Below are positions 16,232 to 25,435 of a stretch of DNA of 64,000 bases, in pieces (within the stretch, counting starts at the first letter, position 1; each line of letters starts with the position of its first letter). Source of the DNA: JANYCG01 sp031386665 (GTDB lineage Bacteria; Pseudomonadota; Gammaproteobacteria; Burkholderiales; Burkholderiaceae_C). The stretch covers positions 66,954-130,953 of the forward strand of contig JANNCN010000047.1 in NCBI GenBank assembly GCA_031386665.1, in the 5' to 3' direction. A model generated the notes under the pieces. That model saw only the letters and a program-made list of their open reading frames with translations, was not told where the DNA came from and did no database searches. A program made the translations under genes and the position numbers.

Positions 16232-17662
16232 ATGACCTTCATTGATTTTCCCCATCAGGCGGCTTTAAGCCATGCTTGCCAGTCGGCCCAATGGGCGGGG
16301 CTGCGTTATTCAGCCGAGACCACCACCCAGCGCGAGGTGCGCAACGATCGCCCGGAAAAAAACACCAGTTGCCTTGAAATGGGCGCCATGTGCGAGGTCT
16401 TGGTAGATGGCCATTTTGGCTACGCCGCCACCGCCGATCTCAGCTTAAGCGGCCTGCAGCAGGCGTTTGACCGCGCCATTGCCACCACCCAGGCGACCAG
16501 CGCGCACAAGACTTTCGGGTTCTCTGTGCAGCAGCGGCCGGTTGCCGTGGGCCGCTTCCAAAGCGCACGCGGGCGCGACCTGGACGCCACCAGTGTGGCC
16601 GAAATCACCGATTGCCTGCTGGCGGCCACCTCGGCCATGGGCATCTCGCCGCTGCTGGTCAACCGCAGCGCGTCGGTCATGTTGGTGCAGACGCAAATCA
16701 ACTACTTTTCAAGCAACGGCACGCAAACTCATCAAAACTTCGACATGCTGGACCTCACCTTGTCGGCCACGGCGGCAGAGGGGCTGGAATCGCAAACTCG
16801 CACCTGGTCGCAAACCGGGCAACTGGGCGGCGAGGTGTTTGACAAAGCTCTGCTGGTGCAGCGTGCGCTGCAAACCGCCGAAGACGCGCTGGCGCTTTTG
16901 GCCGCAGACAACTGCGCCACGGGCCGCATGGACATGGTGTTGATGCCCGACCAAATGATGTTGCAAATTCACGAGTCGATTGGGCACCCGCTGGAGTTGG
17001 ACCGCATTTTGGGCGATGAACGCAACTACGCGGGCTGGAGTTTCGTTAAGCCGACGGACTTTGGGCAACTTAAGTACGGCTCAGACCTGATGAACATCTC
17101 GTTCGACCCAAGCCGCACCAACCAGTTAGCCAGCTACGACTTTGACGACTGTGGCGCACCCGCGTCCAAGCAAATGCTGATTGAGGGCGGCGTGTTGAAG
17201 CGCGGGCTCGGGTCACTCGAATCCCAAGAACGTTCCGGCTTGCCCGGCGTTGCCAATTTCAGGTCATCGTCCTGGAACAGGGCACCGATTGACCGCATGG
17301 CCAACATCAACCTGGAGCCTGGCAAAGCCAGTCTGAACCAGCTGATTGGCCAGGTTGAACACGGTGTGCTGATGTCAACCAACCGCTCTTGGTCCATTGA
17401 CGACTACCGCAACAAGTTTCAGTTTGGCTGCGAGCATGGCCGAATGATCACCAACGGCGTGTTGGGCAAAGTGGTGCGCAACCCCAATTACCGGGGCGTC
17501 ACCGTCGATTTTTGGGGGCGTTTGGCGGGTGTCGGGGCCGATGACACGGTGCATGGCACCGCGTTTTGTGGCAAGGGCGAACCCAGCCAGGTGATCCGTG
17601 TGGGGCATGCGTCGCCTCCGTGTTTGTTCAAAGGCGTGGAAGTGTTTGGGGGTGCAGCATGA
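16232..17662 (+). CDS. tldD: TldD-family metallopeptidase subunit
   Basis: 476 aa. The TldD/TldE pair is a heterodimeric zinc protease degrading small unfolded peptides. HESIGHPLELDRILGDE contains the HExxxH zinc motif with the first His near residue 247, so this is the catalytic TldD-like subunit. Start at 16232 (MTFIDFPHQAAL); an ATG at 16184, inside the copy A palindrome, would add 16 residues. The stop overlaps the partner's ATG. Confidence 0.9.
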   Translation: MTFIDFPHQAALSHACQSAQWAGLRYSAETTTQREVRNDRPEKNTSCLEMGAMCEVLVDGHFGYAATADLSLSGLQQAFDRAIATTQATSAHKTFGFSVQQRPVAVGRFQSARGRDLDATSVAEITDCLLAATSAMGISPLLVNRSASVMLVQTQINYFSSNGTQTHQNFDMLDLTLSATAAEGLESQTRTWSQTGQLGGEVFDKALLVQRALQTAEDALALLAADNCATGRMDMVLMPDQMMLQIHESIGHPLELDRILGDERNYAGWSFVKPTDFGQLKYGSDLMNISFDPSRTNQLASYDFDDCGAPASKQMLIEGGVLKRGLGSLESQERSGLPGVANFRSSSWNRAPIDRMANINLEPGKASLNQLIGQVEHGVLMSTNRSWSIDDYRNKFQFGCEHGRMITNGVLGKVVRNPNYRGVTVDFWGRLAGVGADDTVHGTAFCGKGEPSQVIRVGHASPPCLFKGVEVFGGAA

Positions 17663-19005
17663 GCGGCAACCCATTCAGCCGCCGCGTGCGGGGTCACTTC
17701 GACACGGTGGCCGACCATGTGCTGTCCCGGCTCACCGTGGGGGAAGAACTCACCTTGAACCTGACGGCGGAAGAAACGCTGTTCGTGCGCTTCAACAACA
17801 ACCGGGTGCGGCAAAACACCGATGTCTCGCAAATCAGCGTGTCGCTGCGCTTGCAGTCACTAGGCCGCACGGTTGAAAAATCGCGCACCCTGAGCCTGCA
17901 TGCCGACGCAGATTGCACGGCTTTGGCGCAATTGCTGGACGCCTGCCGCGACGAGACCCGGGTGCTGCCCGTTGACCCCAACCAGGTTGCACTGCAAAAC
18001 AACGGCAGCAGTCGCGACGACTTCACAGGCGGGTTGCTCAACGCCCAAGACGTGGTGCAGTCCGTGGTTGGCCCTGCGGCAGGCTGCGATTTGGCAGGCC
18101 TATACGCCGGTGGTGTGTCGATTCGTGGCAACCGCAACAGTAAGGGCCAAAGCCATTGGTTTGCTACCGAAACCTTCTTTTTGGACTATTCGCTGTACAA
18201 CGGCTCGCTGGCCGCCAAGGGCAGTTACGCGGGCACCCACTGGGTTCAGGCGGACTGGGCGGCCAACCTGGCGCGCACCAAGGCCTTGCTTTTGTTGCTC
18301 TCCAAACCGCAGCAAAACGTGGCACCCGGCAGCTACCGAACCTACCTGGCACCCCGCGCTTTTGCTGATTTGACCAGCATGATGGGCTGGAACGCGCTGT
18401 CGGCATCAGCCTGGAAGCAAGGCCGCAGCCCGTTCAAGAAACTCAAAGAAAAAGACGCCAAACTGTCGCCCCTGTTGAACGTGGACGAGAACTTTGCATT
18501 GGGCCTGACGCCGCGTTTCAACAGCCTGGGCGAGGTGTCGCCTGAAAAGCTGGCGCTGATCAGCCAGGGCGAATTGCAAAACCTGTTGGTCAGCTCGCGC
18601 ACTGCCAAAGAATATTCGCTGCAAGCCAACGGGGCTGCAGACGGCGAAGGCCCACGCGCGTTGGACGTGCAATGCGGCAGCTTGCTTGAAAAAGACGTGC
18701 TCAAAACCTTGGGCACGGGCCTGTATTTGTCCAACTTGCACTACCTGAATTGGAGCGACCCCGTGTCTGCCCGCGTCACCGGTATGACGCGCTACGCTTG
18801 TTTTTGGGTCGAAGGCGGCGAAATTGCCGGCCCCATCAAAGACCTTCGTTGGGACGAAAGCCTGTACCAGGCGCTCGGCCCCAAACTGGTGGCGCTCACA
18901 TCGCACAGCGAGATCGACCCCGCCACTGACACTTATTTTCAACGTGCGTTGGGCGGCTCGCGCACGCCAGGGGCCTTGATTGATGGGTTCACGTTCACGC
19001 TGTGA
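17659..19005 (+). CDS. pmbA: TldE/PmbA-family partner subunit
   Basis: 448 aa. It shares the TldE fold: EETLFVRFNNNRVRQNTDV is the N-terminal block, and SKGQSHWFATETFFLDYSLY and LYLSNLHYLNWSDPVSARVTGMTRYACFWVEGGEI are conserved C-terminal blocks. No HExxxH is present, as expected for the non-catalytic subunit. ATG overlaps the tldD stop (ATGA), so the two are translated in fixed ratio. Symbol assigned by family; the pair may be a paralogue of a housekeeping tldD/pmbA elsewhere. Confidence 0.85.
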   Translation: MSGNPFSRRVRGHFDTVADHVLSRLTVGEELTLNLTAEETLFVRFNNNRVRQNTDVSQISVSLRLQSLGRTVEKSRTLSLHADADCTALAQLLDACRDETRVLPVDPNQVALQNNGSSRDDFTGGLLNAQDVVQSVVGPAAGCDLAGLYAGGVSIRGNRNSKGQSHWFATETFFLDYSLYNGSLAAKGSYAGTHWVQADWAANLARTKALLLLLSKPQQNVAPGSYRTYLAPRAFADLTSMMGWNALSASAWKQGRSPFKKLKEKDAKLSPLLNVDENFALGLTPRFNSLGEVSPEKLALISQGELQNLLVSSRTAKEYSLQANGAADGEGPRALDVQCGSLLEKDVLKTLGTGLYLSNLHYLNWSDPVSARVTGMTRYACFWVEGGEIAGPIKDLRWDESLYQALGPKLVALTSHSEIDPATDTYFQRALGGSRTPGALIDGFTFTL

Positions 19006-19138
19006 AGGCCAGCTGGGTAGGCGGGGCCATGGGCAGACGCCGCCCGTGTGGTTTGGGGCACCAAAGTCAGTGGAAACTTGAGGGTTACTTGGGACAAGAC
19101 TGACAGCGAAAGCAACAAAGCGGGAGCCGAACTAACAT

Positions 19139-19546
19139 TTGACGTCCTGCTTTATCCATGGCTTTGCGCCACGGGTGGCTCACTTGATTTTGGCGCTGTT
19201 GATGACCTACACATTCTTCTTTCTCCTGGGTATTCCGTTTTGGCTCATTGCATCCGCACGGGTGTTGCGCAGTGACTCCGTTCCTTCTGCACGCCAAGGC
19301 AATCGCCCATGGCGGCAACTGGCTTGGGCTGGCCTGGCTTTCTTTGCGCCTTTGGCCCTGTTGGGTTTGTCCAGCGTGGCGCACCTCTTGATGGAGCGGC
19401 AATTCGGGGACACAGCGACCTGGACTCGGGGCGTTGGCTACTTTTTGGTCTTGGTCAATCTGTTTGCGTTCTTCTCGCCATTTTTGGTGTCGGCCCTGTA
19501 CAAGTCGCGCTACGGTGTTCCCAGCCGCCAAACCGTTTTGGCCTAA
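19139..19546 (+). CDS. small integral membrane protein
   Basis: Up to 135 aa, three hydrophobic segments: LILALLMTYTFFFLLGIPFWLI, QLAWAGLAFFAPLALLGLSSVAHLL and GYFLVLVNLFAFFSPFLVSALY. No family recognised. The start is uncertain: TTG at 19139 gives the full first helix, ATG at 19202 shortens it. Composition fits the surrounding genes. Confidence 0.65.
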   Translation: MTSCFIHGFAPRVAHLILALLMTYTFFFLLGIPFWLIASARVLRSDSVPSARQGNRPWRQLAWAGLAFFAPLALLGLSSVAHLLMERQFGDTATWTRGVGYFLVLVNLFAFFSPFLVSALYKSRYGVPSRQTVLA

Positions 19547-19592
19547 TCCGGTTTTCGTGGGCCGAATCTTGATCTGTGTTTGTCCTTGACTT

Positions 19593-19931
19593 GTGCCCAA
19601 ACGAAATTCGCGCATCATTGAGCAGCTGGGGCACGTCAAACCGCTGATCCAGTCCAACTGCCCGCTGTGCGACAGGCTCTTGGTGGCAGGGCCCAGCGTT
19701 GATGAGCACCATTTGCTGCCCAAAAGCCACGGCGGCAAAAGCAAAACGCCGATACATCGGATTTGCCACCGCAAGATTCACGCGACTTTGAGTGAGCGCG
19801 AGCTGGCCAAAGACTTCAACACCTGGTCAGCCCTCAAAATGCATCCTGAAATCGCAGCATTTGTGGCTTGGGTGGCCAACAAACCGCTCACGCTTTACGA
19901 CAATTCCAGACGCCCAGCCCGCAGGCGGTAG
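19593..19931 (+). CDS. HNH-type endonuclease-like protein
   Basis: 112 aa, GTG start. CPLCDR supplies a zinc-binding CxxC, EHHLLPKSHGG the first His pair and ICHRKIHATLS the second half, the layout of small HNH proteins of the beta-beta-alpha-metal type. Such proteins cut DNA or are of unknown role; no phage or restriction neighbours are seen. It is 46 nt after the membrane protein gene. Confidence 0.82.
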   Translation: MPKRNSRIIEQLGHVKPLIQSNCPLCDRLLVAGPSVDEHHLLPKSHGGKSKTPIHRICHRKIHATLSERELAKDFNTWSALKMHPEIAAFVAWVANKPLTLYDNSRRPARRR

Positions 19932-20000
19932 GTGAGTCAGTCGCTGTCCGAATTGCCTGGCAGTGGTAGACACTGGTTGTATGTGAAGTAGCTCATGAAT

Positions 20001-20116
20001 AAGCTATACATATAATAGCAATATGTTTATATATTACGAGAGCTAGAGGCCTTTTTTCTCAATATTTTGGCATTTTTGGCCCCATTTTGCAAAAAAGAAC
20101 CTGCAGGTTCTTTTTT
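20001..20116 (+). repeat. GAGAGCTAGAGGCC repeat, copy B
   Basis: AT-rich arms (AAGCTATA...TATAATAGCAATA) lead into CGAGAGCTAGAGGCC ending at 20051. A 39 nt AT-rich spacer follows, then a 26-bp perfect palindrome (20091-20116). Spacer and palindrome are close to those of copy G. The repeat occupies much of the 368-nt gap 19932-20299; I see no gene in the rest, only the upstream region of the exported nuclease. Confidence 0.85.
20091..20116. terminator. 26-bp palindrome shaped as a bidirectional terminator
   Basis: GAACCTGCAGGTTC is flanked by six A on the left and at least six T on the right. As RNA on either strand it gives a stem followed by a U tract. It lies after the rightward HNH gene and is duplicated exactly at 62096-62121. 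Confidence 0.55.
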
Positions 20117-20299
20117 TCTTTTTCCCTTCAAAATAGCCTGTTTTGCGCTGTCACCAAGTTTTCATGAAGCTGGATTAATCTGAGGCTAAGATGCGCCTTT
20201 TGGTGATTCCCCAGACACACCTGGGCGGCCCAAAGTCAGCGAGTCCCTTTCAGCGTCAATTGCGACGCCCCCAAGCCGTCAACCAGCAAGGCCATTCTC

Positions 20300-23152
20300 A
20301 TGATCAAAACCGGTGTTTTTAGCGCAACAGGCTGCTTGACAGTCGCCATCACTGGGATTGCGTTGGCAGCCTCCTTAACTTTCGGCTCGGCTGCCAATGC
20401 GGCGGTGGTCATCAGCCAGGTGTACGGCGGAGGTGGCAATTCGGGCGCGATCATCAAAAACGACTTCATTGAGCTGTTCAACAACGGCACCACAGCCCAA
20501 ACCATTGGCGGCTGGACGGTTCAATACGCCTCTGCCACAGGCACCACCTGGGCCACTACCGCGATTCCGGCGGGCACGTCGCTGCCACCGGGGCGCTACT
20601 TTCTGATCAAGCAAGCCGTGGGCGCTGGTGGCACGGTGGATATTGCATTTGACCTGTCGGGCACGATTGCCATGTCGGGCACCAACGGCAAAGTGGCTTT
20701 GGTCGACAGTGCCACCGCTTTGGCAGGTGCTGCGCCCACTGGGGCTAATATTTTGGACATCGTGAGCTACGGCAGTGCCACACCGACCGAAGGCACCGCA
20801 ACCGCAGTGCTTTCCAACACGACTGCCGCCATCAGAAACGCAGCAGGCTGCACCGACACGGGCAACAACAGCGCCGATTTCACGGTGGCCGCGCCTGCTC
20901 CGCGCAGTTTGGCCACCACCACGCTGGATTGCGGCACGGGCGGCCCCGGCGGCGGCACATTGCCGTTGGCGGCGGCGATTTACAACATTCAAGGCAGCGG
21001 TTCGGTCAGCCCCTTGGTCGGGTTGCGGGTTGCCACCAGCGGCGTCGTGACCAAAATATTGAATAACGGCTTCTTCATTCAAGATCCGACGGGGGACGGC
21101 AACTCGGCCACGTCAGATGGCATATTGGTCTTCACCGGGGCCACGGTTTACCCGGCCGTTCAAGTCGGTAATTTGGTGCAAGTCACCGCAACCGTGGTTG
21201 AGTTCAACACCGGAGCTGCCGCCAACGCAGGCACTTCCTCACGCACGGTGACAGAACTCGCCACAGCGACCGATGTGGCCTTGCTAAGCAGCGGCTTTGT
21301 GATTGCGCCCACCGTAGTCAGCCTGCCCGAGGCCGTTGAAGGCGACTTGGAGCGGTTTGAAGGCATGCTGGTGCGCCTGACTGGCCCGCTGACCGTGCAG
21401 CAAAACTTCTTCCAGGGCCGCTATGGTCAGTTGACCTTGGCCGTGGGTGGCCGGGTCGAAACCCCCACCAACCGCTTTCGCCCCGGTGCGCTGGCGAATG
21501 CCTTGGCCGACGAAAACGCACGCCGCCGCATTGTTTTGGATGACGGCAGCAGCCTGCAAAACCCCAACCCCACGCCTTACGCAGCTGCCAACGGCGTGCC
21601 TCGCGCGGGGGACACGACCGCGTCCATCACGGGCGTGATTGACTTTGGCCTGGCCACCAGCAGCAACCTGGGGCTGGCGGACTACAAAATCCACCCGACG
21701 GCGGCAGTTGATTTCATGCCGAGTAACCCGCGCACCTTGGCCCCAGAAGCCGTCGGCGGCAACATCAAAGTGGCCAGCTTCAACGTGCTGAACTTCTTCA
21801 CCACCTTCACCAATGGCGAAACTGCCAGCGGCTTGACAGGGCAGGGCTGTTCACTTGGCGCCACGGTGTTGGCCAGCAACTGCCGCGGCGCCAGCAACCT
21901 GAACGAGTTTTTGCGCCAGCGAGCCAAAACCGTTGAAGCCTTGGCCGCGATTAACGCCGACGTGGTCGGTCTGATGGAAATTCAAAACAACGCCAATACC
22001 GCCGCGCAAAACCTGGTGGATGCGCTGAACGCCAAAGTTGGCGCGGGCACCTACGTGGCGGCTGGCGTCCCGGTGCAAGGCACAGGCACTGACGCGATTC
22101 GCGTGGCCATGATTTACAAGGCCGCCAAATTGACGCCGGCCATTGCGCCGTTCAGCGACATAGACCCCATCAACAACCGCCCCACCTTGGCCCAAACTTT
22201 CGGTTTGGCGAATGGCGAGCGCTTCACCGTGGTTGTCAATCACCTGAAATCCAAAGGCAGTTGCCCCTTGGCGACCGACGCTGACGCCCTTGGCAATGTG
22301 GACATTGGCGATGGCCAGGGCTGCTGGAACCTGCAACGCACGCAGCAAACCCAGCGGCTGCGCACTTTTGTGGCCCAGCGCCAAGTGGCCGCCGCCAACA
22401 ACGACGTGCTGCTGATTGGTGACTTCAACGCCTACGCCCAGGAAGACCCGATCTTTGACATGACCAGCAATGGCTACATCGACCAGGACGCTCGTTTCAA
22501 CGTGTCAGGCTATTCCTATGTGTTTGACGGAGCTTCGGGTCGGTTGGACCACGCCATTGCCACGGGCAGCTTGTCGCCCAAAGTGAGCCGCGTGGTGCAC
22601 TGGCACATCAATGCAGACGAGTCGGCTTTGGCTGACTACAACACCGAGTTCAAGGCCCCGGCCACGACCTGTGGCGGCCCTTGCCCGGCAGATCCTTATG
22701 CTGCGTCGCCCTACCGTTCATCAGACCACGACCCCGTGGTAGTGGGTTTGAACCTGTACAAAACGCTGATCGGTACCGCTGGGCGCGACACCATCGTCGG
22801 CACGGACGGTGATGACATCATCGTGGGTGGGGCAGGCGCTGATGTGCTGATTGGAGGCTTGGGCAACAACATCTTCGTCTACCAATCCATGCGCGACGCG
22901 GGCGACGGCATTGCCGACTTCGTTCCCGGCAAAGACCGCATTGACCTGACGGCGCTGTTGGCGTCAATCGGCTACACCAATGCCAATGCCTTCACTCTGG
23001 GCGTCGTCAAATTGGTGGCGTCGGGTGCCAACACCTTGCTGCAAATCGACATCGATTCAGCGTCAGGTCCTAACATCGCTCGAACCCTGGCCACCTTGAT
23101 CAATGTTTTGCCCGGTCAAATTGTGCCTTTGCGCGACCTTGGCATTCAGTAA
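20300..23152 (+). CDS. secreted ExeM/NucH-type nuclease with lamin-tail and RTX regions
   Basis: 950 aa. Signal peptide (about 1-33), a lamin-tail-like domain (AVVISQVYGGGGNSGAIIKN, about 34-150), an OB-fold-like region (NNGFFIQDPTGDGN, about 230-340) and an endonuclease/exonuclease/phosphatase domain (about 490-820). In the last, catalytic blocks are ASFNVLNFFTTF, GLMEIQNN, LIGDFNAY and SSDHDPVVVGL. The C-terminus carries short glycine/aspartate RTX-like repeats (GTDGDDIIVGGAGADVLIGG). Likely extracellular DNA degradation, exported by type I secretion in view of the RTX tail; no secretion genes are nearby. Confidence 0.9.
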   Translation: MIKTGVFSATGCLTVAITGIALAASLTFGSAANAAVVISQVYGGGGNSGAIIKNDFIELFNNGTTAQTIGGWTVQYASATGTTWATTAIPAGTSLPPGRYFLIKQAVGAGGTVDIAFDLSGTIAMSGTNGKVALVDSATALAGAAPTGANILDIVSYGSATPTEGTATAVLSNTTAAIRNAAGCTDTGNNSADFTVAAPAPRSLATTTLDCGTGGPGGGTLPLAAAIYNIQGSGSVSPLVGLRVATSGVVTKILNNGFFIQDPTGDGNSATSDGILVFTGATVYPAVQVGNLVQVTATVVEFNTGAAANAGTSSRTVTELATATDVALLSSGFVIAPTVVSLPEAVEGDLERFEGMLVRLTGPLTVQQNFFQGRYGQLTLAVGGRVETPTNRFRPGALANALADENARRRIVLDDGSSLQNPNPTPYAAANGVPRAGDTTASITGVIDFGLATSSNLGLADYKIHPTAAVDFMPSNPRTLAPEAVGGNIKVASFNVLNFFTTFTNGETASGLTGQGCSLGATVLASNCRGASNLNEFLRQRAKTVEALAAINADVVGLMEIQNNANTAAQNLVDALNAKVGAGTYVAAGVPVQGTGTDAIRVAMIYKAAKLTPAIAPFSDIDPINNRPTLAQTFGLANGERFTVVVNHLKSKGSCPLATDADALGNVDIGDGQGCWNLQRTQQTQRLRTFVAQRQVAAANNDVLLIGDFNAYAQEDPIFDMTSNGYIDQDARFNVSGYSYVFDGASGRLDHAIATGSLSPKVSRVVHWHINADESALADYNTEFKAPATTCGGPCPADPYAASPYRSSDHDPVVVGLNLYKTLIGTAGRDTIVGTDGDDIIVGGAGADVLIGGLGNNIFVYQSMRDAGDGIADFVPGKDRIDLTALLASIGYTNANAFTLGVVKLVASGANTLLQIDIDSASGPNIARTLATLINVLPGQIVPLRDLGIQ

Positions 23153-23195
23153 CCCGCTCAACTTGCCTCCAGGCCTCTTTATTTAGAACAACACC

Positions 23196-23831
23196 ATGAA
23201 AAAATCTCTGCTCTCCTTTGCCGTTTCCCTGTCCTTGGCTGCAGTTTTGGCAACCACAGCCACCCAAACCTTGGCCGCCCCAGTTGATTTGACGACATGG
23301 ACGGGCCTGGGCGATACCTTGGTCACTGCATCTACCGCCAAGGTTACGACTGCATATTTCGATGAAAGCCCGCTGTCGGGCAGCGCCTTGGATATTTTTG
23401 ATCTGGAGTCGGGACTGGCAACCGCCCCGGGCACTTTGGGCTTCGATGCGCTCGAAGGTTCGGCTTTGCTGCAAAGCTTTAACTTCAGCAGCAACGCCAG
23501 AGTCAGCTTCAACTGGGCACTGGGCACCGAGAATTTTGACGCGGGGTTTGCCGATTTGGCCTTTGTTTTGATCGACGGCGTTTTGCTGCAGCCTTTGGCC
23601 AATGTTGCGCTGTCTGAATTGAGTGGATTATTCAGCTACACCTTCACGGCGGGCGCTCACACCCTGGCCTTTGGGGTGGTGGACGTGAATGACGTCACCG
23701 GTGTTTCAACTCTTTCGGTGTCAAACCTTGATGTCAGCCTGGTTCCCGAACCCGGCAGCCTGGCCTTGCTGCTGGCAGGCTTGGGTTTGGTCATGCACCA
23801 GGCTCGTCGCCGCAGCGCGACAAACGATTGA
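23196..23831 (+). CDS. PEP-CTERM sorting-domain protein
   Basis: 211 aa with an N-terminal signal peptide (SLAAVLATTATQTLAA) and the C-terminal sorting signal VPEPGSLALLLAGLGLVMHQARRR: PEP motif, hydrophobic helix, basic tail. Such proteins are processed by exosortase EpsH and delivered to the surface or extracellular polymer. The middle is a beta-rich domain (AHTLAFGVVDVNDVTGVSTLSVSNLDV) typical of the class. It lies 43 nt behind the nuclease gene. No exosortase gene is in the window. Confidence 0.9.
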   Translation: MKKSLLSFAVSLSLAAVLATTATQTLAAPVDLTTWTGLGDTLVTASTAKVTTAYFDESPLSGSALDIFDLESGLATAPGTLGFDALEGSALLQSFNFSSNARVSFNWALGTENFDAGFADLAFVLIDGVLLQPLANVALSELSGLFSYTFTAGAHTLAFGVVDVNDVTGVSTLSVSNLDVSLVPEPGSLALLLAGLGLVMHQARRRSATND

Positions 23832-23907
23832 GTTAGGTAGATTGGCGTGGCGATTCAGGTGACGATACAGGCTGCGTCATAGGTGATTTTGGCCTGATTT
23901 CAACGCC

Positions 23908-24819
23908 CTATTTGTCGACGTTTACCATTTTCATCGCCGACGAAATCAGGGCCGACACTTCGGTCATGTTGCCGGGCACGATGAGCGTGGTGGTCGCGTC
24001 GCTGGCGACTCGGGAATAGGCTTCTACTGCTTTTTCAGCCACTTTAAGCTGCACTGCTTGCTCGCCGCCTGGCTGGCGAATCGCAGCTGCAATGCGTTCA
24101 ATGGCGCCAGCGGTCGCGTCGGCCACGGCGGTTATTGATGCCGCTTCACCCGCCGCTTTGTTGATCACCGCTTGCTTTTCGCCTTCAGAGCGGGCAATAA
24201 ACGCCTCGCGCTCGCCGGTTGCAATGTTGATCTGCTCTTGCCTGCGGCCTTCAGACGCTGCGATCAGGGCGCGCTTTTCGCGTTCAGCCGTGATTTGCTG
24301 TTGCATGGCGTGCAAAATTTCCTTGGGCGGCGTCAAATCTTTGATTTCATAGCGCAGCACCTTCACACCCCAGTTCAACGCGGCCTCGTCAATGGCCTGC
24401 ACCACTTGGGCGTTGATGATGTTGCGCTCTTCAAAGGTCTTGTCCAATTCTAACTTGCCAATGACCGAGCGCAGCGACGTTTGCGCCAATTGAGAAATCG
24501 CCAAAATGTAGTTGCTAGAGCCATAACTGGCGCGCATGGCGTCGGTCACTTGAAAATATAAAATGCCATCTACCTGCAATTGGGTGTTGTCGCGGGTGAT
24601 GCAAACCTGGCTGGCAATGTCCAGCGGAATCTCTTTGAGCACGTGCTTGTAAGCCACCTTGTCGATGAACGGAATCAAAAAACTCAAGCCCGGCGTCAAG
24701 GTCTGGTGATATTTGCCCAAGCGTTCAACCACCCAGGCGTGCTGCTGCGGCACCACCTTGACAGACTGGTAAACAAACAGGGCAGCGACGATAAACAGAA
24801 TGATGCCAAAGGTGCTCAT
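23908..24819 (-). CDS. qmcA: SPFH/band 7 membrane protein (QmcA-like)
   Basis: 303 aa. One N-terminal membrane anchor (FGIILFIVAALFVYQSVKVV), then the SPFH domain: VVPQQHAWVVERLGKYHQTL and LGKLELDKTFEERNIIN-type blocks, then a long alanine/glutamate-rich coiled coil (AEREKRALIAASEGRRQEQI) and a C-terminal oligomerisation region. Stomatin-like scaffold of membrane microdomains. It follows the NfeD gene, its usual partner, with a 24 nt gap. Confidence 0.93.
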   Translation of the reverse strand: MSTFGIILFIVAALFVYQSVKVVPQQHAWVVERLGKYHQTLTPGLSFLIPFIDKVAYKHVLKEIPLDIASQVCITRDNTQLQVDGILYFQVTDAMRASYGSSNYILAISQLAQTSLRSVIGKLELDKTFEERNIINAQVVQAIDEAALNWGVKVLRYEIKDLTPPKEILHAMQQQITAEREKRALIAASEGRRQEQINIATGEREAFIARSEGEKQAVINKAAGEAASITAVADATAGAIERIAAAIRQPGGEQAVQLKVAEKAVEAYSRVASDATTTLIVPGNMTEVSALISSAMKMVNVDK

Positions 24820-24843
24820 GGAGAACTCCGGTGAAGGTGAGTT

Positions 24844-25269
24844 TTAAATTTTTTCAAGGATCAGCCGACTGCCAATCACTTCAACAATGCGGTGTGCGCC
24901 AGGGCTTGGCACGGCCCCCAGCGGGTGCGACACAGCCCACTGCGCACCCCGGTAGTTGACGGTGCTGCTGCCATCGGCTTGCCACTGATCGACCTGAACA
25001 GTGCTGCCAATGTCCAGGTTCACATCGGCATTGGCACTGGCTTTGAGCGGGGCCGCCTGCTTTTGCTTGATGCTGCGCCACACCAGCACTGACCCACCGC
25101 CGACTACCGCCGCCACAATCATCTGAGCTGTGATGCCAGCCCCTAAATGGGCCGCAACCGCAGCGGCTGCCAGGCCAATAGCGAGCATCAGCAGATAAAA
25201 CGTGCCAGTCATCAGTTCTACCGCCACCGCAGCGCCCGCCAAAATCCACCAGATTGAAGATTGCGCCAT
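24844..25269 (-). CDS. NfeD-like membrane protein
   Basis: 141 aa from the ATG at 25269 (MAQSSIWWILAGAAVAVELM). Two or three membrane helices, then a C-terminal OB fold with NLDIGSTVQVDQWQADGSSTVNYRGAQW. NfeD1-type proteins pair with SPFH proteins such as the one encoded just downstream. The upstream 23-codon extension lacks similarity. Confidence 0.9.
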   Translation of the reverse strand: MAQSSIWWILAGAAVAVELMTGTFYLLMLAIGLAAAAVAAHLGAGITAQMIVAAVVGGGSVLVWRSIKQKQAAPLKASANADVNLDIGSTVQVDQWQADGSSTVNYRGAQWAVSHPLGAVPSPGAHRIVEVIGSRLILEKI

Positions 25270-25435
25270 ACCGTCCTTTTTGATAAGTGTTGCCGAATGT
25301 ACCTCTGAATGTCTTAACTCGACCACATTGAGGCCCAATTAGTGACAAATGCCTAGCCTCGCAATGAGCAGGTTAAATTTATTCCTTACACTTCGCGGCT
25401 GTTTTGATGTTTTGCTGCCTTTGCTGGAGTTCGCC

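Noticed and set aside
20091..20116. MqsA operator (AACCT-N-AGGTT)
   Set aside because: The half sites fit, but A/T flanks and association with the repeat core suit a terminator-like module better, and no mqsRA genes are nearby.
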